From Dendrolimus kikuchii (taxonomy: Eukaryota > Arthropoda > Insecta > Lepidoptera > Lasiocampidae): a stretch of DNA of 64,000 bases. Below are positions 34,081 to 44,989 of this stretch, in pieces. Position 1 is the first letter of the stretch. Every line of letters begins with the position of its first letter. The stretch is from assembly GCA_019925095.2 (NCBI GenBank), contig CM034394.1, forward strand, positions 25,284,272-25,348,271. Direction: 5' to 3'. Both the position numbers and the translations under genes were made by a program. The notes beneath the pieces are model-generated. The model did not search any database. It worked only from the letters and a program-made list of their open reading frames with translations, and was not told where the DNA came from.

Positions 34081-34395
34081 TATATGGCCATCCCTTACTC
34101 CCCATTTAGGAACTGGTGCCGGAAGAATATAAAATGGTTCAGGGGGTCTGCCGCTTGGGGACCTCAGGGGTTCTTTTTGGAAAATATCATCGGTCCGGCG
34201 GATAGGCTACGGGGCTTGGTCGCGGCCATGCTCCAGAGCAAAGAAAAGTGGTTAGCCGTAACCTCCTTCTGCGAGTCAATTATGGCCCAGAAAAAGGCGG
34301 CCGAGAGAGAAAGGGAGGTGAGCGCAGCAGCAGACTCCATCTGCAGAAAGCGGCTTCGGGTTCGTAGGCGCGGCTACACGCAATTCCTCCCGTAA
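34081..34395 (+). pseudogene. R1-like LINE ORF2 C-terminal fragment
   Basis: The open frame ends AVTSFCESIMAQKKAAERER, EVSAAADSICRKRLRVRRRG and YTQFLP-stop. A segment W-x-x-V-x-SFCE-x-(V/I)-M-x-x-K-x-x-AERER followed by an Arg-rich tail matches what I know of R1-clade LINE C-termini. It is more GC-rich than its surroundings. The 5' end is truncated near 34080, so the polymerase domain is missing. The clade call rests on memory of the family. Confidence 0.55.
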
Positions 34396-34750
34396 TCCAT
34401 CACAGGGGACCGCATGGATCAGTGAGGATCCCGTAAACTTCCCCCCTCCCCCCTGTTGGTGAAGAGCGTATCCTAAGTGAGATAGCCAGGCGTCGGGGTG
34501 CCACAGATGTAGTACCTGTGGTCTAATTCCTGTGGCACTCCATAAAAGCGCATAGGAGAGAGGCGCAGGTTAGGTTTAGTGGGTAATTTGGCAGCCGACC
34601 ATCCCTCTTTCCTCCGCTTGGAGGCCAGGGTGGGCATACGGCCGATCAAGAGTCCCACACATCCCTCGGTGTAAAGCCTTCCCCCCAGGCCCGAGAATGG
34701 TGTCCCAAGAAAAGACATTCCCCCTGCGTCATAAAAAAAGGGGGAGTCTG
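34396..34750 (+). mobile_element. 3' untranslated region of the R1-like LINE
   Basis: GC-rich, stop-filled sequence directly downstream of the ORF2 stop, ending cgtcataaaaaaaggggga. Its composition is continuous with the coding part and unlike the AT-rich flank. Confidence 0.45.
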
Positions 34751-35033
34751 CCACTGCTTATTACGTGGCGATACACATAGGTGGCAAGGCCCCCGCACTA
34801 GAATCAAACCTGTGTTACAGTTAGCATTGGCTGCCATCCGACTGCAAGAAGTTACTTGTAGTTGAAGGCTAATTTGTTACATTAAGCGAAAAGTGTGAAA
34901 CCTAAATTAGCAAAACTGCAAAATATTAGGAATGATGTGTGTGTATATATAAGTATGTATGTACATATATGTCCCTATAGGAATGATGAAGAACACGATA
35001 CAATATTTGCTTACAAATCTTGTATTTATATAG

Positions 35034-35334
35034 AACTGATGCCCGCGACTACATCCGCGTGGTGCGGTTTTTTAACTATTCCACGGGAACTCTTCAATCT
35101 TTCGAGATCAAAAGTATCCAATATGTTGACCAGGGATATAAGCTACCACCATACAAAATTTCATTTAAATCGGTCCAGTCGTTTCGGAGATTAGCCGGTA
35201 CAAACAGAGAAACAAATTTTTTTAAAAGATCTAGATTAGTTCTATTTCACTTCTTACATCCCCCTGACTCGGTTTTTAGCATTTTTTTTCATTGTACAGA
35301 AATTCGACCTCTACAGATTTATTATATGTATAGA
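35034..35334 (-). mobile_element. Helitron-like element (family K), about 300 bp
   Basis: The minus strand begins TCtatacatataataaatct after a host A. It contains aaaccgagtcagggggatgt, cggctaatctccgaaacgac and ggtggtagcttatatccctg. It ends gtagtcgcgggcatcagt, where the related copy at 43.03 kb has atcagCTAG. The 3' end is mutated. Confidence 0.6.
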
Positions 35335-35454
35335 TAAGTTTTACTGTCAAGGCGAGGGTGTGTTGCATCACACTCAACCCTCATAAGTTTAAGTGGTGTC
35401 TTAGTACTATTTTAGGATGTAAACATATTATTATAAATAATAATAATAAAGGTA

Positions 35455-36070
35455 AATAAACCCGCAGGGCGGCTTTATGGCGAAGCCCTAGGTGAGTAGA
35501 GTCACCTCGTACCTGACTCTGGGGGCCAAGGCAAGGCCCCCACCTCCGTGATTGCCTCCGCCAGCCGGCACGGAGTGGAGATCGCTATAGCTAAGACTCA
35601 AGCTCCAGGGTGGAAGTGATAAATGGCATCACGTTAGAAGCAGCTTCGGTGAACCTGCAGCCCGCCTCTCTACACCCCTTAGCCACTCACACCCATCTTG
35701 CCCCTGTCTTTTGTGGCATTTTTATGGGCCCATGCAGGGAGTAGCGAGTCACCGTCTCCCCATTTTTCCATGTTCCCCGAACATTGCGACGGACAGACGC
35801 CATAGTCCCCATATTCCTAGACCCCTAGCACCACTAGCAGTTCACCCCAATAGCTCGGTACTCTTTGTCCTCATTTCCCACAATAGTCCTACACTGGCCG
35901 GGGCTTGTCCTTGGATGCATTACTATATGGTGTAGACAGGGATAATCGCCGGTCAGTGTCACGCCACATTTACATTAAATTTGTCAAGGGGCCTCTACGT
36001 GTTGGCCTTCCCATGGCTCCACGCAAGCCCTCCAAATGTCCGAGCCATTTCTATGGCCCGTAGTCTTTAA
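35455..36070 (+). repeat. unidentified element H, copy 1
   Basis: Starts aacccgcagggcggctttat and contains gtgataaatggcatcacg, agtcaccgtctccccat, caatagtcctacactg and ggggcctctacgtgttggcc. A second copy in inverse orientation lies at 36995-37975 and a partial one at 53553-54085. There is no long open frame; the GC content is higher than the flank. Neither class nor function is recognised. Confidence 0.6.
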
Positions 36071-36698
36071 GACTTACAAAGATAAATAAAAAATAATCAG
36101 GAAATATTCCGATATTTATTGAAATCAAAATAAAGACGTTAAAACGAATAATTACCGCTGTTTAAAGTTAATTGACCATTAACCGACTCTGAGTGCTTAT
36201 ATTAAACTCAACCCCATTTTCCTCAATCACTCTCTCATCATATTTCTGCGGCATTTTCGACGTACTAATATTACATCAGGAAAATTTCAATCTCAATAAT
36301 GTTACTATTATCCAATCTAAACATTGTTACGCCCGATTATTTACCAAATAATCTGTTTGCCAAAATACTTTACTCTCCCAGAAATATTCGTCGATATTGA
36401 AATACTGAAATGATTCCCGAATAAAGTATTATCCATAAAAAACGGACCTTCGTCGAACCGATAATTGTATTACCACAGAATGTTCTAATATAATAAAGGG
36501 CCTAGGGCGAATGTATACATATTTTTTATCCTTGTATCCCTTCTCTTACATCGGCAAGTCTCATCTGTGAGATTACAAAACGTATTATTAAGTTTACTTA
36601 ACTACTACAAATATTATCATGTCCTAGGATATGCCCGCGACTTCGTCCACACTTGAAATTCCCGCGGGATTCCTGTGATACTAAGTATCCCAGCATAA
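36071..36698. other. spacer between the inverted H copies
   Basis: AT-rich. A family F fragment (gcccgcgacttcgtccacac) at 36629-36693 abuts the Helitron at 36699. Confidence 0.5.
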
Positions 36699-36943
36699 TC
36701 TTATACTAATATATAAAGCTGAAGAGTTCGTTTGTTTGTTTGCTTGAACAGGCTAATCTCAGGAACTACTGGTCTGATTTGAAAATTCTTTCAGTGTTAG
36801 ATAGCCCATTTATCGAGGAAGACTATAGGCTATATATCATCATGCTAAGACCAATAGGAGCGGAGCACCAATGAATAATGTTTCAAATCGGGTTTTTTTA
36901 CCCTTTGAGAGCTTCCGCTGCGTGCGCTGCGGGCAGAAGCTAG
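36699..36943 (+). mobile_element. non-autonomous Helitron, 245 bp
   Basis: Starts TCttatactaatatataaag after a host A and ends gggcagaagCTAG before a host T. Same family as 9293-9549 and 24303-24556. Confidence 0.75.
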
Positions 36944-36994
36944 TATAGTAATATAATTTCAAAGCTAATTTATTATTATAACTGTATGTCATTC

Positions 36995-37975
36995 AAGACC
37001 ACGGGCCATAAAAATGGCCCAAACTTTTGGAGGGCTTGCGTGGACTTCTATCCGTGCAGGAACGGAGAAAGAATACAATTTCCTGTGGTCGGGCGGCCTG
37101 TCGTAGGAAGCGACTAAACAACCCACAGCCAGGTGGTGGGGCATTTGCCCGACTGGATGGCTACCACACCTGGTCTAGAGCATGCCGCCATAACAACCTT
37201 GAGTTGTGTTCCGGCATTAGTGACCAGGTTCCAGACTCACTTAAGAGAGCAGCAGCGCATTTGTAGCACCTTTGTTTTTGCAAATGTCCATAGGCGATGT
37301 TAACCGCTTTCCATCCAGTGGGCCGTCTGCCTGTCTGCTGAACTCCTGCAATTAAAAAAAAAAGCTATAGAAAGGCCAACACGTTGAGGCCCTTTGACTT
37401 TAATCTAAATGTGGCGTGACACTAACCGACGATTATTCCTGGCTACACCATATAAAAATGCACCCAAGGATAAGCGTGATAAGCCCTGGTAAGTGTAGGA
37501 CTATTGTAGGGAATAAGAACAAAAGGTACAGGGCTATTGGGATGAACTGCTAGTGTAGTTAAAGATCGGGGACTGTGGGCAAGGTTTTTTTTCTTTTTTT
37601 TTGTGCCAGAAGAACAAGATTTGTCCAGCTTTATTTATCCTTATGTTTTTTGTTTATATATATATATTTCTTTTCTTTTTTTGCGCATTTCCTTTTTTTA
37701 AGCGTTTTCTGTTTTATTATCTTTATTTTTACTATGGGCAAGGTTGGCGAGGGTCAGCATGTTATGAATGGCCAAGGGGTATCGAAAGGCGGGCTGCAGA
37801 TTCACCGAAGCTACTTCCGACGTTAGGCCATTTATCACTTCCACTCCTGGAGCTTGAGTCTTAGCTCTAGCGATGTCCACTACGTGCCAGCTGCCTACGG
37901 CAAGCACGGAGGCGGGTCCAAGGTGTCGTTACTCACTTAAGGCTTCACCACAAAGCCCCCTGCGGGTTATTATAA
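36995..37975 (-). repeat. unidentified element H, copy 2 (inverted)
   Basis: Read on the minus strand it follows copy 1: aacccgcagggggctttgtg, aagtgataaatggcc, cagttcatcccaatagccc, gggcctcaacgtgttggcc, ccacgcaagccctccaaa. It contains a family A insertion (37049-37363) and a T-rich block (37580-37730) absent from copy 1. Confidence 0.6.
37049..37363 (+). mobile_element. family A retroposon, long form, copy 17, nested in H
   Basis: Starts tatccgtgcaggaacgg; the tail is ctcctgcaattaaaaaaaaa. Sits inside element H copy 2 (gcgtgga before, gctatagaaaggcc after). Confidence 0.9.
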
Positions 37976-38375
37976 TATGTTTTCATATTAGTTTCATCCT
38001 AAGATAATCCTTTTAGGGGAAAATACGTTTCTCTTAACACTATTACCATATTTTCCCTTTCAGACACGCCATTGCATTATTTATTGGGAAAACTTTATTA
38101 TCACAGCAACTGAACGCAGATGTTCTGTTCACCTGTGGACATGATATTAGCATATCATTTAGGAACCTTTATCGACCTTATTTTCACGACGCGAAGGTCG
38201 ATTCTCGTTTGCACAGCAAATATTGGTGTTTTTATAGGTTTTTGTAATCGTTGTTGTATGTAATTTCCGCCGCCTATTTGTTTCGACTTAAGGTCAGATT
38301 ATCCCAGAACTGTTATATTCATAAGCGTTAAATGTAAAGCGAGAAAAGCTTTAGCAATTTTCCTAACAATACTTT
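37976..38375. other. no gene seen
   Basis: AT-rich, nothing supported. Confidence 0.5.
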
Positions 38376-38430
38376 AAATCATCGAGAAATTATCTGTACA
38401 TATATTATTATCTAATAGTTTTGCATAAGT
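38376..38430. repeat. left half of a 55-bp target duplication
   Basis: aaatcatcgagaaattatct ... ttttgcataagt. It is repeated at 38746-38800 with one mismatch, directly on either side of family A copy 18. Confidence 0.85.
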
Positions 38431-38745
38431 AGTCTATCCGTGCAGGAACGGAGAAAGAATACAAATTCCTGCGACCGGACGGCCTGTCGTAAGAGGCGAC
38501 AAAACAACCCACAGCCAGGTGGTCGGACATTTGCCCGACTGGATGGTTACCACCCCTGGTCTAAAGCATGTCGCCATAACAACCTTGAGTTGTGTTCCGG
38601 CATTAGTGACCAGATTCCAGTTTCCCTTAAGAGAGCAGTAGCGCATTTGTAGCAACTTTGGTGTTGCAAATGTCCATAGGTGATGGTAACCGCTTTCCAT
38701 CAAGTGGGCCGTCTGCCTGTCTGCTGAGCTCCTGCAATAAAAAAA
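38431..38745 (+). mobile_element. family A retroposon, long form, copy 18, with 55-bp duplication
   Basis: Starts agtctatccgtgcaggaacg; the tail is gctcctgcaataaaaaaa. Exactly bounded by the 55-bp repeats 38376-38430 and 38746-38800, which fixes both ends of the long form. Confidence 0.9.
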
Positions 38746-38800
38746 AAATCATCGAAAAATTATCTGTACATATATTATTATCTAATAGTTTTGCATAAGT
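38746..38800. repeat. right half of the 55-bp target duplication
   Basis: Same 55 bases as 38376-38430 except one G/A difference (atcgaaaaat versus atcgagaaat). Confidence 0.85.
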
Positions 38801-40042
38801 TAAGAAACTTAAAATATTAACCAATGTAATTTTAATAACATTTCGTACTGCAATCAATAATGAAACAACAATGTGTTTTTTTTTGTTTCAACACTTGTAT
38901 ATTTGATTGACGTTCGTTCCGTTTCACTTTATAAATAAACCGATTACCATAAAATTTTGATGTAAATAGATATGGGTTGTTCTTATTATCTTACATGTAT
39001 ATATAACATATACATGTGTGTGTGTAAGTATTTAGCATTTAATAATCCCCGGCTACCACACTTCCGTAGAGTGTACAATCTCATCACCAATGTTCGTGGA
39101 TGATGGATGGTCGATGATGGATATTATACTTAGGATATATTGGATATATTATGTAGGATACATTTTATCCCCACTTAAATATCGGGAATGCTTTTCCAGC
39201 TGACGTATTCTTATTGCTGTACTATGTATGTATTTTTAAAAAAGTTTCATAAAATTACTTCGAATTTGGCAACTCGTTGATAACAAGTTTGTTGATGTAA
39301 TATAATAATATAAAGACGCATTCAGAAAATACTGTTTTTTCTTAAATAATGTTGCCTAATTCTTATACTACAGACCAATTAATATATATTTCATATAAAT
39401 ATGTTTATATGTATTATGTATGTTTAAGTTCTACCTTATAACCTACCAGATTGGGTTAATTTTTTTCTAAGTTAGGTTGCGCAGAAAAGATTGATTTAAG
39501 CGGTAAGACCACCTATTGTTTCTAGCATGACAATATTGTCTTCGCGCATTTCTGTAATTGTATATTTGGTAAGAAATAAAGTGATCTATTTTATGATTTC
39601 AAACCTAATTTTAGAAGCGTCAACATCGGGATAACCCGCCGTTAAACAAGACCTTTTACCACAGTTTATGTAGATGATGTTATGTTTGTTATTGAATGAT
39701 AATTAGATTCACTGGTGCTTTGCGTGTCTGCCATTTTTGTTTGTGCATCTTTCGAATGTTTACATACAGACGACAAACTTTTGAACTTGTTTTGCTGTTA
39801 GCGGGAATATTCTTTACTTGGTTTTAAAGTTGTTTGTTTTGACTGCAGTTGTAATAACAACGTCGCCCGGTTCAGAAGGGTTTCAAAGTTTGGTATTTAA
39901 GGCTACTGTTGTTGTTATAGAAAATACACTTCGATCGATACCGTTTTTTTCCGATTACACTTTTTAAAATGTTATTATCCTGAGCCCTTTATTATTTTTG
40001 CTTTAGATATTTTAGTTCTAGAAGCATACTTGAATATTCACT
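38801..40042. other. no gene; one LINE tail
   Basis: AT-rich sequence. Apart from the LINE tail at 39479-39595, only an ATGTATAT palindrome near 38995 stands out. Confidence 0.5.
39479..39595 (+). mobile_element. LINE 3' tail (family E), copy 2
   Basis: gcgcagaaaagattgattta, agcggtaagaccacctattg, and aaataaagtgatctat at the end. Closest to the copy at 62957-63060 (both have tgacaatattgt). Confidence 0.55.
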
Positions 40043-40225
40043 GCAGTTTCGTTCAGAAATATACAGAAAATTCCTACGCAGCTTCGCTCAAAAATAGACT
40101 TGATGGCGTCATACAGTTTCGCTTATTGACAATCTCACGCATTCTCGCTCAGAAATAAACTGGAAATTGCGATGTAGCTACGCTCAATAAGAGACTCTAT
40201 AGTGCCATGCAGTTTCGCTCCCAAT
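40043..40225. repeat. diverged 35-bp minisatellite, five to six units
   Basis: Units start at 40043, 40078, 40113, 40139 (a shortened one), 40174 and 40209, each opening with a version of gcagtttcgctca followed by aaatagact. The spacing of 35 is kept except for one 26-bp unit. 35 is not a multiple of three, so it is not a peptide repeat. Confidence 0.6.
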
Positions 40226-40337
40226 TTACTTGAGCATCGATGCTACTTGCGCTACGACAACACGAGTTCAGGTTTTTCTTGGATATTATGGTATGGAGTT
40301 TTCTGAAAAATTATATCATCAAATTACTTTTCTTAAA

Positions 40338-40611
40338 TTTTATTGCAGGAATTCAACAGACAAGCAGACGGCCCACTTGATGGAAAGCGGTTACCATCGC
40401 CTATGGACATTTGCAATAACAAAGGTGCTACAAATGCGCTGCTGCTCTCTTAAAGGAGACTGGAACCTGGTTACTAATGCCGGAACACAACACAAGGTTG
40501 CCATCCATTCGAGCAAATACCCTACCACCTGGCTGTGGGTTGTTTAGTCGCCTCTTACGACAGGCCGCTAGGCCGCAGGAAATTGTATTCTTTCTCCGTT
40601 CCTGCACGGAT
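40338..40611 (-). mobile_element. family A retroposon, long form with internal deletion, copy 19
   Basis: ttattgcaggaattcaacag to tcctgcacgga. About 35 bp covering the acaac/gttgt hairpin and the ccaggggtgg segment are missing (aaggttgccatccattcg). Confidence 0.85.
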
Positions 40612-40767
40612 GAAACTTTTGATTAAACTTACTTTATGAAGACCAGCACGTTGGTTAGCAAATGTCCTTAGGTGACGATAATAACTTTTCATCAGGGAAA
40701 GTTACCGTGTCTGAAACAACTTTTTAACTGACTAAGGTTTTTTGTGGGCAGTATATGGTATTTTTTA

Positions 40768-41050
40768 ACCGACTTCAAAAAAAGAAGGAGGTTCTCAATT
40801 CGTCGGGATGTTTTTTTAATGTATGTTCACCGATTACTCCGAGATTTATAGTCCGATTTACGCGAAATAGCTTCCACTTGGTCCCCTAAAAATTTGACAT
40901 AGTTTGGCCCAGTAGTTTTCATTTTATGAACATTTTTTTGTTCCCGTTTCTTGGGACCTATATTTTTTAAGGAGCGCGGCACCTTTCGTAAGTTTATCCA
41001 TACATAGCTAGACACTAAAGAGTAACAAATAGAATAAAAAAACTTCGTTT
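40768..41050 (+). repeat. dispersed 'accgacttcaaaaa' repeat
   Basis: ttaaccgacttcaaaaaaag, aggaggttctcaattcgtc, ttcaccgattactccgag. This degenerate repeat is widespread in insect introns; its class is not settled. It directly precedes the fold-back at 41051, which shares the accgacttc ends. Confidence 0.5.
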
Positions 41051-41294
41051 AAAAAACCGACTTCAAAAACTAAAAAGTATAAAATAACTTATTTCTAAAG
41101 CTATTATTATTAATATATATTATCTAAAACATCTTGAAGTCGGTGCAAAGTAAAACATAAAAATTACTATGCTTTTTTGAAAATTACTAAGCACCGACTT
41201 TAAGATGTTTTAGATAATATATATTAATAATAATAGCTTTAGAAATAAGTTATTTTATACTTTTTATTTTTTTCGTTTTTGAAGTCGGTTTTTT
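41051..41294. repeat. near-perfect fold-back hairpin, arms about 96 bp
   Basis: The left arm 41051-41146 (aaaaaaccgacttcaaaaac ... cttgaagtcggtgc) is repeated inverted at 41191-41294, with a 44-bp loop. The arms contain ccgacttc at both the outer and the inner end. No coding sequence. The few arm differences suggest recent origin or gene conversion. Confidence 0.75.
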
Positions 41295-41722
41295 AATAAA
41301 CGATGTCATCTTTCTTTGAGGTCGCCAGCAAGTTACCACCAGGGAAAGTTAACCTGTCTGCTACACTACAGCAACTTAAAAATACTTTTTAACCGACTGT
41401 AATCAGAACACAACCATCAATAATATTTACATGTTTGCCAATCCGCCGAAAAACCTCATCGATATACCGTATCAGTAATGAAGTGCTTTTATCCCGGATA
41501 CCGGTGGATGCGGCGGGAGCATGTCCGCCGGGCGTTTGTCCCGGGCACGTGTTTGCACCAGTAACAAGATTGCGCGAGTGCTGTTCATTTATTCACACGA
41601 CATGCCGGTGCCCGCGCTGTGGCCCCAACATGCATGCTGAAATTTGGATCGAATAATTTTGGTTTTGCTTTTTAGAGTATTCACACAAAAGTAGTCTTAA
41701 TAACAAACATATCATATGTTTA
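41295..41722. other. no gene; minor LINE-tail-like pieces
   Basis: 41326-41400 has gttaccaccagggaaagtta and ctgtctgctac, reminiscent of CR1-type tails. A GC-rich patch at 41500-41640 has no supported exon. Confidence 0.4.
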
Positions 41723-42324
41723 ATAAAACTACGTTTTAACGGTTTTAAGCGCGGTAATTTTATTTGATTTTGGTTTTTCCGACGTTTCGGCCACTTTTCA
41801 GTGGCCGTGATCACGAAAGACAAAGATGTCAAGTGTCAACGAGTATTGTTAAAGTTTTATTTAGCCTACTGCCAACTTGTTCATTTTAATTATTTAATTT
41901 TTAATTTTGTTTATTAATTTTGAACACAAACCAACTTGACTGATAATTACTTTTATTTTTCGTTCCACCCATTTTAATATTATATAAAATTATTAGAGCT
42001 AGGCATGTCTGCTGAAGAGTTTCTTGCGCCGCTTCTTCTCTTCAAGCCATAACATGTTGCGAAGCGGTAGTAAATTAGATTAGGCTCCCATAGATTAAAT
42101 AATAACCATAAACAAAATTAAAAATTAAATAATTAAAATTAATAAGTTGGCGGTAGGCTAAATAAAACTTTAACAATTGACATCTTTGTCTTCCGTGATC
42201 ACGGCCACTGAAAAGTGGCCGAAACGTCGGAAAACCCAAAATCAAATAAAATTACCGCGCTTAAAACCGTTAAAACGTAGTTTTATTATGTATACAAGTC
42301 GCGAAAACTTAAGAAAATATTATG
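41723..42324 (+). mobile_element. family D element, complete, with long inverted repeats
   Basis: Arms of about 200 bp (ataaaactacgttttaacgg, then gcgcggtaattttatttga, gacgtttcggccacttttca) are inverted at 42110-42288. The centre reads gctgaagagtttcttgcgcc and gaagcggtagtaaattagat. A one-sided extension follows the right arm (acaagtcgcgaaaacttaag). An 11-bp target duplication tcatatgttta sits at 41712-41722 and 42325-42335. Long inverted repeats, an extension on one side only and a variable-length duplication fit a non-autonomous Penelope-like element better than a cut-and-paste MITE. That assignment is inference. Confidence 0.55.
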
Positions 42325-42510
42325 TCATATGTTTATTTAATTTCTGTACAATGGAAAAAATGCTTAAAACCGAGTCAGGGGGATGTAAGAAGTGCTATAT
42401 GACTATGAATTTATTTATTTTAATTTAATAAAATTTGGTTAATTCATAGATAGATATATTTTGTTTCGTTGCTGCTACTGTTATTTTATATATGTAGGTA
42501 TTACGTTTTT

Positions 42511-42514
<4 letters not shown>

Positions 42515-42573
<59 letters not shown>
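42515..42573. repeat. (TA)n microsatellite
   Basis: About 29 uninterrupted TA units. Confidence 0.95.
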
Positions 42574-42576
<3 letters not shown>

Positions 42577-42639
42577 GTCTACAGTTCATTCAACTTTAAA
42601 AAACTGAATTATTCCATATATTTATTTGTTGTTATGTGT

Positions 42640-42815
42640 TGTATTGTCCACCGTGACTTCACTTTTTGGTCCCAGACGGAAGAACAGCGCTAGTCCTTGT
42701 TGGCTAGCATTATGCTGAGACTGGGTCCAATTTAGGACTTATTTTGTTTTTTCTTTTTCTATTTACATTAATTTAGTTTTTGTCCTAAATAAAATATTTT
42801 CTTTCTTTCTTGAAA
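42640..42815 (+). mobile_element. LINE or SINE 3' tail with (TTTC)n end
   Basis: gacggaagaacagcgctagt, then tatgctgagactgggtcc, ending aaataaaatattttctttct. The 'gctgagactgggtcc' block is a recurring retroposon tail in lepidopteran DNA. The family name was not determined. Confidence 0.45.
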
Positions 42816-43031
42816 TAGAACTAATTTAGATTTTTTTCAAATTTTTTATTTCTCTGTCTGTTTGTTTGTACCGGCTAATCTCCGAAACGACTGGACCGAT
42901 TTATGTGAAATTTTGTATGGTGGTAGCTTATATCCCTGGTCAACATATAGAATACTTTTGATCCCAGAAAATTAAAGAGTTTCCGTGGGATAGTTAAAAA
43001 ACCGCACCACGCGTAGTCGGCATCAGCTAGT

Positions 43032-43837
43032 TATTGAATAAAATATAATGTAAGTAACTACATATCGTATAATATTTATGTATACCACCTTTGACAGATA
43101 TAATCTGTTTTAGTCCTGCCACGGGTTATCTGTGTGGTTAGGCTGAGATTTTAAATTATGTTAAAAATATTTATATGTATTTATGGTTGTATTTATCACA
43201 CCACAGTGAAATAAATAAAAATATATCAGAAATTAAAATAAGAATACAGGCAACTGTTTATCTTTGTTTATAACAATATAATATATGACATATTTTATGT
43301 AAAAACTAGCCTTGCTACTTTGACGTAAGTTAGCATGGTTTTTTTTCATCTTTGATACCTGCTACCTGAAAAACGGCCCCGCTTTCAGCTTAGCGAGTAT
43401 CCATTCCTTTCTAAGTTTATGTTAAACTAGCGATCCTAAAAATTTCATCTTTCCTAAAATCACGTAAGTCTGAGGTGACTGGGATCTTGGACTATATACA
43501 CATTTTTATGTTGGCATGGATTTTAAGACATGATTTTAACAAACATCAATAGAAGTTGAAGCTAACAGTTAGTGGGAATACTGGGTGCAGTCAATAATCA
43601 AAGTGATATCATCCGAATTGAGTCAAACACTAATGGCCAATAACGGATGATATCGCAATGTATTAACCTAACACCTTCGGATCACCGATGATTTAACCTA
43701 ATACGTGCACTGTTGCATACTGTTTATAGAAATAACAACACTATTCAATATTACTCAACAACAATATAATACATTTGTCGGGTTCACGCCTGGAGCGAAC
43801 GAATAACGCTTCGAGAATAACACAATAATAAGCTGAA
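43032..43837. other. no gene seen
   Basis: AT-rich. An inverted pair gatatcatccg / cggatgatatc at 43605-43654 is the only structure noted. Confidence 0.5.
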
Positions 43838-44241
43838 ATATTATAATCAAAGTTTATTACACTAGAATTAAATCAACGTTCATTAAGGTCATGTACTTTA
43901 AAGCAAATAGATTCTCTACTGAGGAACTTTTTTCTACGTGTCAACTTCTAACAATAAGAAAACTGTATGTATTGAATGTTATTTTAAAAACTCATAAAAA
44001 CTTTTCATTGTATGAAAGCGTTGATAAAGGAAGAAGGAAAGGGATATCCATAAAAACCACTAGGGTTAATACTTCATTTGCTAATCACCAATATAAAATG
44101 CATTCCATACATATATTTAATCAAATTAATAAAGTATTACAATTCAGTAATTTGAAATATTATGACTGTAAGGAATTTGTTACAAATTGGCTATTATTGA
44201 AAACATATAAAGAATGTGAAGAATTATTAGTGTATATTATA
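43838..44241 (+). pseudogene. CR1/jockey-like LINE reverse transcriptase C-terminus
   Basis: The frame stays open from about 43838 to the stop at 44239-44241. It includes LTIRKLYVLNVILKTHKN, TRVNTSFANHQYK, HIFNQINKVL and CKEFVTNWLL. The order 'Y-x-x-N/K-x-ILKTH ... R-x-NT-x-x-x-x-x-x-YK ... INK-x-L ... CK-x-x-V-x-x-WL' is the usual end of CR1/jockey-like LINE proteins. It is intact in frame but 5'-truncated, so without the catalytic YxDD core. Confidence 0.6.
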
Positions 44242-44285
44242 TAGTATTCTTACTTTATATAGCATAAACACAAACACTTAGTCTC

Positions 44286-44320
<35 letters not shown>

Positions 44321-44989
44321 TTCTTACATACATTCATACACACAGATATTGTAATAAAAGTTATCTTTAATGCTTAAGTTAATTGAGAGCGGGTCCTTCT
44401 GACACAAGTATATATTAATACTTAATAGAAGCTCCCAACGCCAAAAAAAAAACTTGTATATACTTTTGGAACAAATAAATATTTATTATTATTATTATAA
44501 CAATTACGATATTAAATATTGCACAATAATATACAGAAATATTAGGAGAACTCCAAGAGTTGCATCCACGCTTGTCAGGTGTCGAGCAGCAATTTGCTCT
44601 TCAAGAATACTGCAATTATCAAGCAGTAATATCGACCACATTATATTATGTGCTCCTCGTCCAAGACTACCAATGTAGACTGTCCGTTGTAGACTGTCGG
44701 TTGAAGACTGCCCCTCCTCTGCCCGAACACCGCGTATTTAAAAGGTCCTCGTAGTGCGCCGCAGTGTCACCATCCGGTAATGCTCTGGCGCCACTTCAGC
44801 TTCACTTCCTTCATAAAATCAACTTCCGCCATACGTATTAACTTCCAACATCCGGCTATTGACTACTTCCGTCATATGTTTACTTTATAATAACACACAT
44901 GATTCCTACAAATTTATGAAACTAAACCACTGTTAATGTTGAGTTAAGGTAGACTGATTTGGACACCACAGATTGTCATGTTTAAAAAG
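44242..44989. other. (CA)n microsatellite and unassigned GC-richer stretch
   Basis: (CA)n at about 44294-44320. 44550-44830 is GC-richer, with gtatttaaaagg as a possible TATA-type box, and could be a solo LTR. No matching second LTR or TG...CA ends could be shown. Confidence 0.4.

Larger units (their letters stand above)
42335..43031 (+). mobile_element. Helitron-like element (family K), interrupted
   Basis: The 5' half at 42335-42400 (ttctgtacaatggaaaaaat, aaaccgagtcagggggatgt) and the 3' half at 42820-43031 (gaaatagaactaatttagat to gtcggcatcagCTAG, host T next) match the inverted copy at 35034-35334. The middle is filled by other sequence, including a (TA)n run and a LINE/SINE tail. Confidence 0.55.

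Noticed and set aside
41780..42240. Hammerhead ribozyme in the family D arm (ctgaaaagtggccgaaac).
   Set aside because: The core needs CUGAUGA; here it reads CTGAAAA, so G8 is lost, and the flanks do not pair to form stem I. The copy near 18.1 kb has CTGATAA but also lacks stem I pairing.
44550..44930. A solo LTR with TATA-like gtatttaaaagg.
   Set aside because: No TG...CA ends, target duplication or second copy could be shown. Left as unassigned.
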